In this document: in pieces, positions 9,608-19,190 of the stretch
How the letters are laid out: each line of letters begins with the position of its first letter
Numbering within the stretch: position 1 is the stretch's first letter
Origin: Ectobacillus ponti
Lineage (GTDB): Bacteria > Bacillota > Bacilli > Bacillales > Bacillaceae_G
Assembly (NCBI RefSeq): GCF_024294785.1
Contig: NZ_JANCLT010000001.1
Span: 486,793-550,792 of the forward strand
DNA length: 64,000 nt
Direction of reading: 5' to 3'
Made by a program: the position numbers and the translations under genes
The notes under the pieces: generated by a model
Told to the model about the DNA's origin: nothing
The model's database searches: none
Seen by the model: the letters and a program-made list of their open reading frames with translations, nothing else

Positions 9608-10723
9608 TCAGCGCTGCCCGATCGGCACATACTTCTGATGTGTCGCTCCTGTGTAATCTGCGCGCGGACGGATCAGACGGTTGTTGTCATATTGCTCCAG
9701 AATGTGCGCCAGCCAGCCGGACATGCGGCTTACAGCGAAGATTGGCGTGAACAGATCATACTCAATGCCCAGGCAATGGTAGACGGATGCGGAGTAGAAA
9801 TCCACATTTGGCGGCAGATTCTTGGAGCCTGTTACGAGCTCTTCAATCTTCACGGACATATCATACCATTTGCGCTCGCCGTTCATGATGCAAAGCTGGC
9901 GGGACATTTCCTTCAGGTGCTTCGCACGAGGGTCGCCGCCGCGGTACACACGATGGCCGAAGCCCATGATCTTCACCTTGTTGTTCAAGGCATTTTGGAT
10001 ATAAGGCTCAACATTCTCCAATTCGCCGATCTCCAAAAGCATCTTCATGACGTTTTCGTTCGCTCCGCCATGAAGCGGCCCTTTCAGCGCGCCGATTGCG
10101 GCTGTCACGCCGGAATACACATCAGAAAGTGTCGCCACGCAAACGCGTGCCGTAAATGTAGAAGCATTCAGCTCGTGGTCTGCATGCAGCACAAGCGCTT
10201 TGTCAAACGCTTCAATTTCAATTTCATTCGGCACACGATCGTTCAGCATGTACAAGAAGTTGGCGGCAAAGCCAAGCTCCGGATTTGGCGCCACCGGCTG
10301 CAAGCCCTTGCGGATTCTCGCATAAGCTGCTGTCAGCGTGGAAATCTGCGCCTGCAATTTAACCGCTTTCAAATAATTAGATTCTGCATCCCGCGCTTCC
10401 GCGTTTTCATCATAGACTCCCAGCATGGAAACCGCTGTGCGCAGCACTGTCATTGGATGAGCCTTGCTCAAATCCGTAGACTGCAGGTATGCCAGAACAG
10501 GAGCCGGTAACGCCGCATTTGCTGCCAGCTGCCCCTTTAACTCTTCCAGCTGCGCTTGATTCGGCAATGTACGGTGCCACAGCAAATACACGACCTCTTC
10601 AAACGAAGCATGCTCTGCCAAATCATCAATCTCGTAACCAGCATATGTCAATGTGTCATCAATGATGGAGCTGATAGACGAAGTCGTAGCCACTACCCCT
10701 TCTAGACCGCGAGTAACCGCCAT
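9608..10723 (-). CDS. citZ: citrate synthase II
   Basis: Condenses oxaloacetate and acetyl-CoA, first step of the TCA cycle. 371 residues with the short Gram-positive architecture; active-site segments GPLHGGANE and GFGHRVYRGGDPR carry the catalytic His residues and the Asp segment is near VDFYSASVYH. ATG with AAGGAGAG upstream. A sigma-A promoter lies about 165 nt before the start, so the gene has a long leader; icd and mdh follow on the same strand. Confidence 0.97.
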   Translation of the reverse strand: MAVTRGLEGVVATTSSISSIIDDTLTYAGYEIDDLAEHASFEEVVYLLWHRTLPNQAQLEELKGQLAANAALPAPVLAYLQSTDLSKAHPMTVLRTAVSMLGVYDENAEARDAESNYLKAVKLQAQISTLTAAYARIRKGLQPVAPNPELGFAANFLYMLNDRVPNEIEIEAFDKALVLHADHELNASTFTARVCVATLSDVYSGVTAAIGALKGPLHGGANENVMKMLLEIGELENVEPYIQNALNNKVKIMGFGHRVYRGGDPRAKHLKEMSRQLCIMNGERKWYDMSVKIEELVTGSKNLPPNVDFYSASVYHCLGIEYDLFTPIFAVSRMSGWLAHILEQYDNNRLIRPRADYTGATHQKYVPIGQR

Positions 10724-10784
10724 AATGATCTCTCCTTTTCCTCAAATTTCTCCCCAACCCGGACAGAGCCCTGTATCAGGAAAA

Positions 10785-10830
10785 GCAACACAACATGAAG
10801 CAATACCGCTGCATTCCTTCATGTTGCTGT
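10785..10830 (-). other. hairpin in the citZ leader
   Basis: Ten-bp stem CAACATGAAG/CTTCATGTTG (10791-10800, 10817-10826), extendable with a bulge, between the citZ promoter and the citZ start. On the minus strand it is followed closely by TTTT. It could be a weak attenuator or a stabilising 5' stem; nothing in the sequence decides. Confidence 0.4.
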
Positions 10831-10886
10831 TACTTCTCCCGGCCGCAAGCTGCGTCATTTTTTCTATGGGCGCTATCCTAACTCCC

Positions 10887-10915
10887 ATTATAAACAATTA
10901 TCTGATTTTTGTGAA
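10887..10915 (-). promoter_or_regulatory. citZ sigma-A promoter
   Basis: On the minus strand TTCACA (10915-10910), 17-nt spacer, TATAAT (10892-10887). A dyad TTATAT-CACA-ATATAA lies just upstream at 10935-10950 and resembles the AT-rich ATAA/TTAT elements bound by LysR-type CcpC in B. subtilis, though the arm order is not the classic one. Confidence 0.7.
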
Positions 10916-10955
10916 CGAAAAGAATTCGTTTAATTTATATCACAATATAATTACT

Positions 10956-11417
10956 CTATTTAAACAGCTGTATAGCATGCATGATTGCATACGCAATTCC
11001 CGCACCGATCAGCGGCCCGACGGCCACCCCGTTGAACAATGCTACGGCCAAAATCGTGCCCAGCACGAGGGCAGTTGTAATGTGTGGGTCCTGCGATAGG
11101 AGCTGCACCCCGCCTTTTGCCAGCAAAGCGACCGCAATGCCGGAAGCCAGCGCAATCCAGGCGTAGTACGATTTTGTTGCCCCAATCAGCTGCTTGAAGC
11201 CAATTTCTCCGGACGCAATCGGGACAAGCAACGCGATGGTAATCACCGTGACTCCCCAGTTAATCCCCTTTTGCTGCAGCAGCGGAAACAGCTTCCCGCC
11301 AAGCCCGCTCCACTTCACTGCGAGAAGAGCGAGCACCGCAACCATGAGCGACTGATTTTTCGCAAGAATCCCGATGAGAAGGAGAATGAATAAAAATAAA
11401 ATTGGCTGGCTAATCAT
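10956..11417 (-). CDS. ytwI: DUF441 membrane protein YtwI
   Basis: Small integral membrane protein of unknown function. 153 residues with four to five hydrophobic segments (about 4-22, 52-70, 80-100, 115-145), glycine-rich and ending in AYAIMHAIQLFK, the DUF441 pattern. Its place directly upstream of citZ is conserved in Bacillus. ATG at 11417 with GGATGAGG upstream. Confidence 0.88.
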   Translation of the reverse strand: MISQPILFLFILLLIGILAKNQSLMVAVLALLAVKWSGLGGKLFPLLQQKGINWGVTVITIALLVPIASGEIGFKQLIGATKSYYAWIALASGIAVALLAKGGVQLLSQDPHITTALVLGTILAVALFNGVAVGPLIGAGIAYAIMHAIQLFK

Positions 11418-11619
11418 AATGGCCTCATCCTTTCTAAAAAAATATTATGCCGGTTCCTGCAAAAAAGAGTTGAAGTCTTCCTTTTCAGGCATGCACAACT
11501 GTCCGCCGGACGTTTTGGCTTACTTTCCTTTCAGGCCGCCTATAAGTCCTTTATTTTACATTGTATTCGGGCTACAATAGAAGCACGGCCTGACTCTAAG
11601 CAGATAAGGAGGGGTACGT

Positions 11620-12735
11620 TTGAACCGGAACGCCCTATATATGGCAATTCGGCTTGCCGCTATTATTGTTGTGACTCTGCTCTCTATTTATGTAATAGTC
11701 CGTCTGTCGGGACTCATGTATCCATTCATCATCGCGTTTATCATTGCCTATATGATGAACCCGCTTGTTGACTTTTTGGACCGGAGGCTTCGATTTCCGC
11801 GGGCATTGGCTGTCTTTGTTTCGCTCGTCCTTGTGTTTGGAGCGCTTGGCGGCCTCATTACCCTTTTGATTACAGAGTTGATTGCAGCACTGAACTTCCT
11901 GCTGGAAATTTTGCCGGAAAAGTTCCCGAAGCTTGTAAATTATATCCAAGATTTCTTTGTGAACAGTGTCATGCCCCTGTACCAAGACTTGGCGACAAAG
12001 TTTAGTAGACTCGGCGAGTCCCAGCAAAATACCATCACCACCAACATTCAGAACCTGGGAACGGAACTGGCCAGCAATGCACGGTCGCTGCTGACCTCCA
12101 TCTTGAGCGGCTTGACCAACTTTATCAGCACACTGCCGACACTGGCAACAGTATTTGTTTTCGTACTGCTGGCAACCTTCTTCATCAGCAACGATTGGCA
12201 TCGCATCGGCCGCGGCATGAAGCGGCTGCTGCCGGAGCGGATGCACGGATACAGCGAGACTATTTTTGGCGACCTGCGCAGAGCCTTGCTCGGCTTCATA
12301 AAGGCACAGTTCACCCTCGTCTCCATGACAACCGTCATCGTCTTAATCGGACTGCTGATCTTGCGTGTCCCGTATGCCATCACAATTGCGCTTGTTACGG
12401 GAATTGTCGACCTGCTGCCCTATCTGGGGACAGGAGCGGTGTTCGTCCCTTGGATTTTGTACATTTGGTTCACCGGGGATACTGCATTCGCCATCGGCCT
12501 GCTGATTTTGTACATTGTCGTGATTGTGCAGCGGCAGCTGATGGAGCCAAAGGTGCTGTCCTCCAATATTGGATTGGACCCGCTGCCGACCTTGATTGCC
12601 TTGTTTGTCGGCTTTCAGCTGTATGGCTTCCTCGGGCTGATTATCGGCCCGACCGCACTTGTTGTTCTGAAAACCTTATACGATGCACACGTATTCCGCG
12701 ATGTTTGGCATTTTGTCCGCGGACCGCGGACGTAA
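11620..12735 (+). CDS. ytvI: AI-2E/PerM-family permease YtvI
   Basis: Polytopic membrane protein, 371 residues. Two N-terminal helices with PFIIAFIIAYMMNPLVDFLD, a soluble loop region around 90-150, then repeated hydrophobic segments with the family patterns DLLPYLGTG and GLIIGPTALVVLKTL. YtvI belongs to the autoinducer-2-exporter-like family; in Bacillus it is called a sporulation integral membrane protein, but substrate is unknown. The start is a TTG at 11620 behind AAGGAGGGG. It is the first plus-strand gene, divergent from ytwI and convergent with fxsA across a shared terminator. Confidence 0.88.
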   Translation: MNRNALYMAIRLAAIIVVTLLSIYVIVRLSGLMYPFIIAFIIAYMMNPLVDFLDRRLRFPRALAVFVSLVLVFGALGGLITLLITELIAALNFLLEILPEKFPKLVNYIQDFFVNSVMPLYQDLATKFSRLGESQQNTITTNIQNLGTELASNARSLLTSILSGLTNFISTLPTLATVFVFVLLATFFISNDWHRIGRGMKRLLPERMHGYSETIFGDLRRALLGFIKAQFTLVSMTTVIVLIGLLILRVPYAITIALVTGIVDLLPYLGTGAVFVPWILYIWFTGDTAFAIGLLILYIVVIVQRQLMEPKVLSSNIGLDPLPTLIALFVGFQLYGFLGLIIGPTALVVLKTLYDAHVFRDVWHFVRGPRT

Positions 12736-12755
12736 CATGCAGACAGAAGCGGAAA

Positions 12756-12799
12756 AGGCTCAACCAAAGCCATCAAGGACTTTGGTTGAGCCTCTTTTT
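12756..12799 (+). terminator. ytvI terminator
   Basis: Perfect 14-bp stem AGGCTCAACCAAAG/CTTTGGTTGAGCCT (12756-12769, 12780-12793) followed by CTTTTTC. The end of fxsA on the other strand abuts it, so it may serve both genes. Confidence 0.88.
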
Positions 12800-13188
12800 C
12801 ATCGCCAAATGATGGTTTTGCCATTGCGCAGCTTCTTCTCGATCTGCTTGGACAGCAGGTGCTTACAAGGCTTGCGGGTGACCGGGAACAGCAGCAGGAA
12901 ACCAAGGATGTCTGTCGTGTAGCCAGGCGTCAGCAGCAGCACGGCCCCGACAAGAATGCATACGCCGTCAAGCAGCGATTCCGTCGGCATCTGTCCGCGG
13001 CTCAGCCGATAACGGATTTCCCGCAATACCTCCATGCCTTGCCGCTTGGCAAGATAGGCCCCGATGACTCCGGTCGCCACGATTACGAAGAACGTCGGCA
13101 GGACCCCGATCCAATGACTGGAAGCCACCAGCAGCGACACCTCCACAGCTGGAATCAGAATGAACAGCAATACGAGCAGTTTCAGCAT
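12799..13188 (-). CDS. fxsA: FxsA-family membrane protein
   Basis: 129 residues with an N-terminal helix (MLKLLVLLFILIPAVEVSLL), a second near 28-48, and a third near 75-105 containing GAVLLLTPGYTTDILGFLLL, the signature of FxsA, a cytoplasmic membrane protein named for suppression of phage T7 exclusion by F in E. coli. Role in Bacillus is unknown. GGAGAGG precedes the ATG. Located downstream of pyk as in B. subtilis. Confidence 0.9.
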   Translation of the reverse strand: MLKLLVLLFILIPAVEVSLLVASSHWIGVLPTFFVIVATGVIGAYLAKRQGMEVLREIRYRLSRGQMPTESLLDGVCILVGAVLLLTPGYTTDILGFLLLFPVTRKPCKHLLSKQIEKKLRNGKTIIWR

Positions 13189-13207
13189 ACAATCCTCTCC
13201 TTACTTA

Positions 13208-13262
13208 GAAAAGCGGAATCGGCTCCTCTGAAACATGCAGAGAGGATGTACCGGCACCGCCA
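13208..13262. repeat. partial copy of the dispersed repeat (copy D)
   Basis: Starts GAAAAGCGGAATCGGCTCCT, matching the first ~20 nt of the repeat seen at 3641 and 26400, then diverges; GAGAGGATG may correspond to the GGGAGGTTC block. Lies between pyk and fxsA. Confidence 0.5.
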
Positions 13263-13319
13263 AACGATACAAGCATTATAGCATGTCAAGCTTGATTGTT
13301 TCTTAAACAAGCCGGCATG

Positions 13320-13345
13320 AAAAAGAGAAGGAGCAGCTCCTTCTC
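13320..13345 (-). terminator. pyk terminator
   Basis: Stem GAGAAGGAGC/GCTCCTTCTC (13325-13334, 13336-13345) followed on the minus strand by a run of T, just after the pyk stop. It separates pyk from fxsA. Confidence 0.85.
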
Positions 13346-13357
13346 TTATCTTATTGC

Positions 13358-15115
13358 TTATAGCACGACCGCATGTCCATTGTATACAATGCCGCGGGCT
13401 GCATCAACTGTGACCTCTTGGCCGTCTGTCAGTACGGATGTTGCATTTTGCACACCGACAATAACCGGAATTCCAAGGGAAACGCCTACAACAGCCGCAT
13501 GGCTTGTCAGGCCGCCTTCCTCCACAACAAGACCGGCAGCGCGCTCAATCGCCGGCATCATGTCTTTATCTGTAGCAGCCGCCACGAGAATGGCGCCCTG
13601 CTCCATCTTCGCGATTGCTTCCTCAGCTGTTTTCGCCACAACTGTTTTGCCTTTCGCGCTTTTGCGGCCAATGCCTTGTCCTTTGACGATTTGCTCTCCA
13701 ACGACATGCACCTTCATCAGGTTTGTGGTGCCTGTTTCGCCCACTGGCACGCCGGCTGTGATGACAACTGTATCACCAGCGTTGAAGGCGCCGGCATCCA
13801 TACCGGTACGGATGGCTGTCTCCAGCATTTCGTCAGTGGAGTACACCTTTTCCTTTGCCACATACGCCTGCACGCCCCATACAAGAGCCAGCTTGCGGCA
13901 TACACGCTCATCAAAGGTCACCGCTACAACCGGGGACTTCGGACGGTACTTGGAAATCATTTTCGCTGTATAGCCGCTTTCTGTCGGTGTCAGAATGGCT
14001 GCCGCATCCAACGCAATGGCTGTGTGTGCAACTGATTGACTAATCGCATCTGTGATGGTCGTTCTCGCCGCCTTAATGCCGCTGTGGAACAGATCCTGGT
14101 ACTGAAGGGAACGCTCTACACGCGTCGCAATAGTCGCCATCATTTTTACAGACTCGACCGGATAAGATCCTGCCGCTGTTTCACCGGACAGCATGATTGC
14201 ATCTGTTCCATCAAAGATGGCATTTGCCACGTCGCTTGCTTCCGCGCGTGTCGGACGCGGGTTGCGCTGCATGGAATCCAGCATTTGCGTTGCTGTAATA
14301 ACCGGCTTGCCGGCAACATTGCATTTATGGATCAAGCTCTTTTGCACAAGCGGCACTTCCTCAGGCGGAATCTCCACACCCATATCGCCGCGGGCAACCA
14401 TCAGGCCGTCAGACACTTCCAAAATGGCATCAATGTTATCAATGCCTTCCTGGTTCTCGATTTTCGGGATAATTTGAATATGCTGAGCGCCATGCTCCGC
14501 CAGCAGTTCGCGAATTTCCAATACGTCTGTTGCCTTACGCACGAAGGATGCCGCAATGAAATCCACGCCCTGCTCAATGCCGAATACAATATCCTGCACG
14601 TCTTTCTCGGTGATGCCCGGCAGCTTGATGCTTACATTCGGAACGTTTACACCTTTCTTGTTCTTCACAAGGCCGCTGTTCAATACTTTGGTGCGGATTT
14701 CGCCATTTGCTTTGCTGAGAACCTGCAATTCAATCAGGCCGTCATCGATCAGGATGCGGGATCCCGGATCTACATCCTCATACAGACCCTGATAGGAAAC
14801 AGAGAACTTCTCTGCTGTTCCGAGCACCGGCTCCATGGAGATGATTGTCTCTGCACCTGTCTTCAGCTCTGCTTGTCCATTTTCAAAGTCATGTGTGCGG
14901 ATTTCCGGTCCCTTCGTATCCAGCAGGATGGCAACCGTTTTCCCTGCAAGCTTCGCTGCTTCGCGGATGTTTTGAATCCGTGCACCGTGCTCCTCATGGC
15001 TTCCGTGCGAGAAGTTCAAGCGTGCTACATTCATGCCGGCTTCCATGAGCTGCACCAGTTTATCTACACTTTCACTTGCCGGACCAATCGTACATACAAT
15101 CTTCGTTTTACGCAT
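13358..15115 (-). CDS. pyk: pyruvate kinase
   Basis: Transfers phosphate from PEP to ADP. 585 residues: the barrel and lid with [11 protein letters not shown], active-site Lys in [10 protein letters not shown] and the signature segment around [12 protein letters not shown]; then the extra C-terminal PEP-utilising-like domain (about 480-585, [11 protein letters not shown]) found in Bacillus and Geobacillus Pyk. The ATG at 15115 ([12 protein letters not shown]) lies behind GGAGGG; the longer frame is not used. It follows pfkA by about 80 nt and is probably co-transcribed. Confidence 0.97.
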   Translation of the reverse strand: MRKTKIVCTIGPASESVDKLVQLMEAGMNVARLNFSHGSHEEHGARIQNIREAAKLAGKTVAILLDTKGPEIRTHDFENGQAELKTGAETIISMEPVLGTAEKFSVSYQGLYEDVDPGSRILIDDGLIELQVLSKANGEIRTKVLNSGLVKNKKGVNVPNVSIKLPGITEKDVQDIVFGIEQGVDFIAASFVRKATDVLEIRELLAEHGAQHIQIIPKIENQEGIDNIDAILEVSDGLMVARGDMGVEIPPEEVPLVQKSLIHKCNVAGKPVITATQMLDSMQRNPRPTRAEASDVANAIFDGTDAIMLSGETAAGSYPVESVKMMATIATRVERSLQYQDLFHSGIKAARTTITDAISQSVAHTAIALDAAAILTPTESGYTAKMISKYRPKSPVVAVTFDERVCRKLALVWGVQAYVAKEKVYSTDEMLETAIRTGMDAGAFNAGDTVVITAGVPVGETGTTNLMKVHVVGEQIVKGQGIGRKSAKGKTVVAKTAEEAIAKMEQGAILVAAATDKDMMPAIERAAGLVVEEGGLTSHAAVVGVSLGIPVIVGVQNATSVLTDGQEVTVDAARGIVYNGHAVVL

Positions 15116-15194
15116 TCTAATACCCTCCACCGATTAATGGAAACGTTCCCAAATTTCAGATATGCTCCCGATTTTTGAATGACTGCTTCTTGCC

Positions 15195-16160
<966 letters not shown>

Positions 16161-16380
16161 TCACCTCAAAAGTTTATTTGCCTTTAATACAATACCATGG
16201 GGAATCCTGATAAGACAATGGCTAACCGATGTCTTTTCTAAAAAAGGGAGAATTATTCATTCCTTTTGAAAAAAGCAATACAGCTTTTCCATTCGAAAGA
16301 GCCGCCTGTTACGCCTCACTGAAAGACTCCTGTTCACAAACTGCTTATAGCTTTCCCTATTTCTCCGGAAAACTATAAAG

Positions 16381-16415
16381 AAAAGCGTGCATTCACCAAA
16401 GGAACGCACGCTTTT
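16381..16415 (-). terminator. accD-accA terminator
   Basis: Stem AAAAGCGTGC/GCACGCTTTT (16381-16390, 16406-16415) immediately after the accA stop, with the T-run on the minus strand supplied by the A-rich left arm. Confidence 0.8.
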
Positions 16416-16416
16416 T

Positions 16417-17391
16417 TCAGTTCATACTCATGGAGCTGTCAGAAACGGACACTTGGCCGATTTGCATAAACTTTTGATAGCGGTGCTCTACGAGCTGTTC
16501 CTTCGTCATGCCTTGCAGCTGCTTCAGGGAACGCTGCAGCACTTCATCCATGTAGGCTGCCTGCTGCTTCACATCGCGGTGTGCACCGCCTTTTACCTCA
16601 GGGATGATTTCATCAATAATATTCAAACGCTTGAGATCTGCTGCTGTAATGCCCATGGCCTCTGCAGCGTCCTTGGACCGGCTGGCATCCTTCCACAAAA
16701 TGGCTGCCGCTCCCTCCGGAGAAATGACAGAGTACGTGGAGTTTTCGAGCATATGAACAAAGTTTCCGACGCCAAGGCCGAGGGCACCGCCGCTGCCGCC
16801 TTCTCCGATAACCACACAAATCACCGGAACAGTCAGGCCGCTCATTTCAAACAAATTGCGGGCAATTGCTTCGCTCTGCCCGCGCTCTTCAGCTGCTTTG
16901 CCCGGGTAAGCTCCCTTTGTATCAATAAAACAAATAATCGGCCGGCGGAATTTCTCTGCCTGCTTCATAAGGCGCAGCGCCTTGCGGTAGCCCTCCGGAT
17001 GCGGCATGCCGAAGTTGCGGCGGATATTCTCCTTCGTATCCTTGCCGCGCTGATGCCCAATAACAGTGACCGGCTCGCCATGGTACTTGGCAATCCCGCT
17101 GACAATGGCCGCATCGTCACCATAAGCACGGTCGCCATGGCATTCAAAGAAATCGGTGAATAACAGATTCATATAGTCCAGCGTGGTCGGGCGCTCCGGA
17201 TGACGCGCAATTTGCACCTTGTCCCACACCTTGATGTTGCTGTACACTTCATTTTCCAAATTCTCCAGCTTGCGCTCCAAAATGCGGATTTCATTGCTGA
17301 AATCCACTTGGCTGTTTGCTGTATACTCCTTCAGCTCACGAATCTTATTACGCAGCTCGACAATTGGTTTTTCAAATTCTAGCTCTGCCAT
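16417..17391 (-). CDS. accA: acetyl-CoA carboxylase carboxyltransferase subunit alpha
   Basis: With AccD it moves the carboxyl group from carboxybiotin to acetyl-CoA, giving malonyl-CoA for fatty acid synthesis. 324 residues; N-terminal coiled region, then the crotonase-like core with [24 protein letters not shown] and [16 protein letters not shown]. It overlaps the end of accD by 13 nt, so the two subunits are translationally coupled and made in equal amounts. Confidence 0.98.
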   Translation of the reverse strand: MAELEFEKPIVELRNKIRELKEYTANSQVDFSNEIRILERKLENLENEVYSNIKVWDKVQIARHPERPTTLDYMNLLFTDFFECHGDRAYGDDAAIVSGIAKYHGEPVTVIGHQRGKDTKENIRRNFGMPHPEGYRKALRLMKQAEKFRRPIICFIDTKGAYPGKAAEERGQSEAIARNLFEMSGLTVPVICVVIGEGGSGGALGLGVGNFVHMLENSTYSVISPEGAAAILWKDASRSKDAAEAMGITAADLKRLNIIDEIIPEVKGGAHRDVKQQAAYMDEVLQRSLKQLQGMTKEQLVEHRYQKFMQIGQVSVSDSSMSMN

Positions 17392-18248
17392 ACGGCCGCA
17401 CGCTCCCCTTGATGAATTTCCACAATCCGGCTCAATGACTCCTTCATCTCCAAACGGTTCACTACCGCATCAAGCTGGCCGTGCTGCAGCAGAAACTCTG
17501 CTGTCTGGAAATCATCCGGCAGCTCTTCACGCACCGTCTGTTGAATCACGCGCCGTCCGGCAAAGCCAATCAAGGCGCCCGGTTCAGCCAAGTTATAGTC
17601 ACCCAAGGATGCAAAGCTCGCAGAAACACCGCCTGTTGTCGGATGAGTCATGACAGAGATAATAAGCCCGCCTTCCTCACTGAAACGCTTCAGGGCGGCA
17701 CTTGTTTTCGCCATTTGCATCAGGCTCAGTACCCCTTCCTGCATCCGGGCACCGCCAGAGGCAGTGAAAATCATGAATGGCACCTTCAACTCGCGCGCCT
17801 TCTCGATGGCCCGGGCGATTTTTTCGCCGACAACCGATCCCATGCTGCCCATGCGGAAACGGGAATCCATGATGGCGATAACCACCGGCATGCTGTCAAT
17901 TGTTCCGGCGCCGGTCACGATTGCCTCATTCAAGCCTGTTTTGCTGCGGTCGCTTTCCAGCTTATCCTCATAATCCGGGAAATGCAGCGGGTTGGCGGAC
18001 AGGAGCTCACGGTCATATTCCACGAAGGAATCCGCATCCAGAATCACATCAATGCGTTCCGGGGCGCTCATGGGATGATGATAGCCGCAGCTGCACACCT
18101 TGGCATTTTTCAACAGCTCTTTTGTATATACTATTTTCTTACAGCCTGGACATTTTGTCATAACGCCGTCCGGTACCTCTCTTCTCATCTGTTCAGAAGG
18201 AACCGCTGCGTATTTCTTTTTCTTTGAGAATATGTCTCTGATTTGCAA
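17379..18248 (-). CDS. accD: acetyl-CoA carboxylase carboxyltransferase subunit beta
   Basis: Partner of AccA, 289 residues. An N-terminal zinc ribbon is followed by the crotonase-like core with [11 protein letters not shown] and [14 protein letters not shown]. The ribbon is unusual: Cys33 and Cys36 form CxxC as normal, but the second pair reads CSC (Cys52, Cys54) where homologs I know have CxxC, one residue fewer. The start is a TTG behind GGAGAGG; no ATG fits the N-terminus. A possible operator of phased TGTCA repeats lies about 140 nt upstream. Confidence 0.96.
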   Translation of the reverse strand: MQIRDIFSKKKKYAAVPSEQMRREVPDGVMTKCPGCKKIVYTKELLKNAKVCSCGYHHPMSAPERIDVILDADSFVEYDRELLSANPLHFPDYEDKLESDRSKTGLNEAIVTGAGTIDSMPVVIAIMDSRFRMGSMGSVVGEKIARAIEKARELKVPFMIFTASGGARMQEGVLSLMQMAKTSAALKRFSEEGGLIISVMTHPTTGGVSASFASLGDYNLAEPGALIGFAGRRVIQQTVREELPDDFQTAEFLLQHGQLDAVVNRLEMKESLSRIVEIHQGERAAVWQS

Positions 18249-18368
18249 GTAAACCTCTCCTTTGCTGGTAATCCAAAAAGCAGGACGGGGCTGATGGATC
18301 AGACATCACGCAAGCCAGGGGCAAACATCCCCTTCCCTGGCTGCCTTGTCCTTCTACTCACTTTACCT

Positions 18369-18415
18369 GTTATATACGAGAATGTTTGTCAGAACATGTC
18401 ATGGTTATGTCGACA
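18369..18415 (-). promoter_or_regulatory. putative accD promoter with phased TGTCA repeats
   Basis: On the plus strand TGTCA occurs at 18387 and 18397, and the palindrome TGTCGACA at 18408-18415, with 10- and 11-bp steps. On the minus strand they lie just upstream of a possible -10 TATAAC (18374-18369) for accDA. The arrangement suggests a regulator binding one helix face; the FadR-like protein encoded next door is an obvious but untested candidate. Confidence 0.4.
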
Positions 18416-18417
18416 AA

Positions 18418-18447
18418 TTTCTCTTTTCCGCCAAAAGAAAAGAGAAA
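18418..18447 (-). terminator. putative terminator of the FadR-like gene
   Basis: Perfect 11-bp inverted repeat TTTCTCTTTTC/GAAAAGAGAAA with an 8-nt loop, followed on the minus strand by TTTG. AT-rich stem, so strength is uncertain. It separates the FadR-like gene from the accD promoter. Confidence 0.5.
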
Positions 18448-18539
18448 ACCGGGAGGCCCTTCTCCATGGCCATTGCGTCCAAACTAGAACACATGCCTTC
18501 GGCGCCGTTCTGTTTCTTTGTCCAACGCCCAGGCAAGCA

Positions 18540-19172
18540 TTACGTATGAAACACAATTTTGGCAGAGAGGGCGTCATACAAGCGCAGCGCCTCCGCTTCG
18601 TCCTTTCCTTCCATCGCTTGATACAGCTGACGGTATAAATCCAAGTCATTTGCAGTACGTTCGCCCGAAAGCGTAAAGGAATACTCGCTTACAATCAGCC
18701 AAATGCGGTACAGCAAATAATTCTTTGTCTGCTCGACAGCTTGCTTGAAGAAGGCTTGATGAAACAGGAGAATATCTGCCTCACCTGAAAGAAACAAGCC
18801 CGACAGGGGCTTCGTCTGTTCCGGAGTCCCGGCGCATAGAATGCGGATCGCGTCCTTCTCAAGCAGCTTCTTCACCTCCAGCAGATCCTGGCGGGTTTTC
18901 TCATCCAGCAGTAAAAACTTAGAAATAAGCGGCACAAGACCGTTTTCATAAAAGTTTTTGACAAAGGTCCCCTCGCCGCGGCGTGTTTCAATCAACCCGA
19001 CAAGCTCCAAGGCACGCAGCGCCTCACGGACAGAAGAGCGGCCCACATTCAAACGGGCGCTCAGCTCCCGTTCGGAGGGCAGGCGGTCGCCTGCCTTCAG
19101 CCCGTCATCATCCATAATGGAACGGATTTTCTGCACAATTTCCAAATATACTTTTGTTTGTGATGATGTCAC
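18540..19172 (-). CDS. GntR-family regulator, FadR subfamily
   Basis: Transcription factor of 210 residues. Residues 1-75 are a GntR winged helix with GDRLPSERELSARLNVGRSSVREALRAL-type motif (recognition helix around VGRSSVREA), and the rest is an alpha-helical FCD-like effector domain, though its acidic/His metal ligands are not obvious. The start is GTG at 19172 behind GAGGAATG, 18 nt after ytsJ, so it is likely co-transcribed with ytsJ. Position between malic enzyme and accDA suggests control of lipid or malate metabolism; the ligand is unknown. Confidence 0.85.
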   Translation of the reverse strand: MTSSQTKVYLEIVQKIRSIMDDDGLKAGDRLPSERELSARLNVGRSSVREALRALELVGLIETRRGEGTFVKNFYENGLVPLISKFLLLDEKTRQDLLEVKKLLEKDAIRILCAGTPEQTKPLSGLFLSGEADILLFHQAFFKQAVEQTKNYLLYRIWLIVSEYSFTLSGERTANDLDLYRQLYQAMEGKDEAEALRLYDALSAKIVFHT

Positions 19173-19190
19173 TTGGCATTCCTCACTTAC

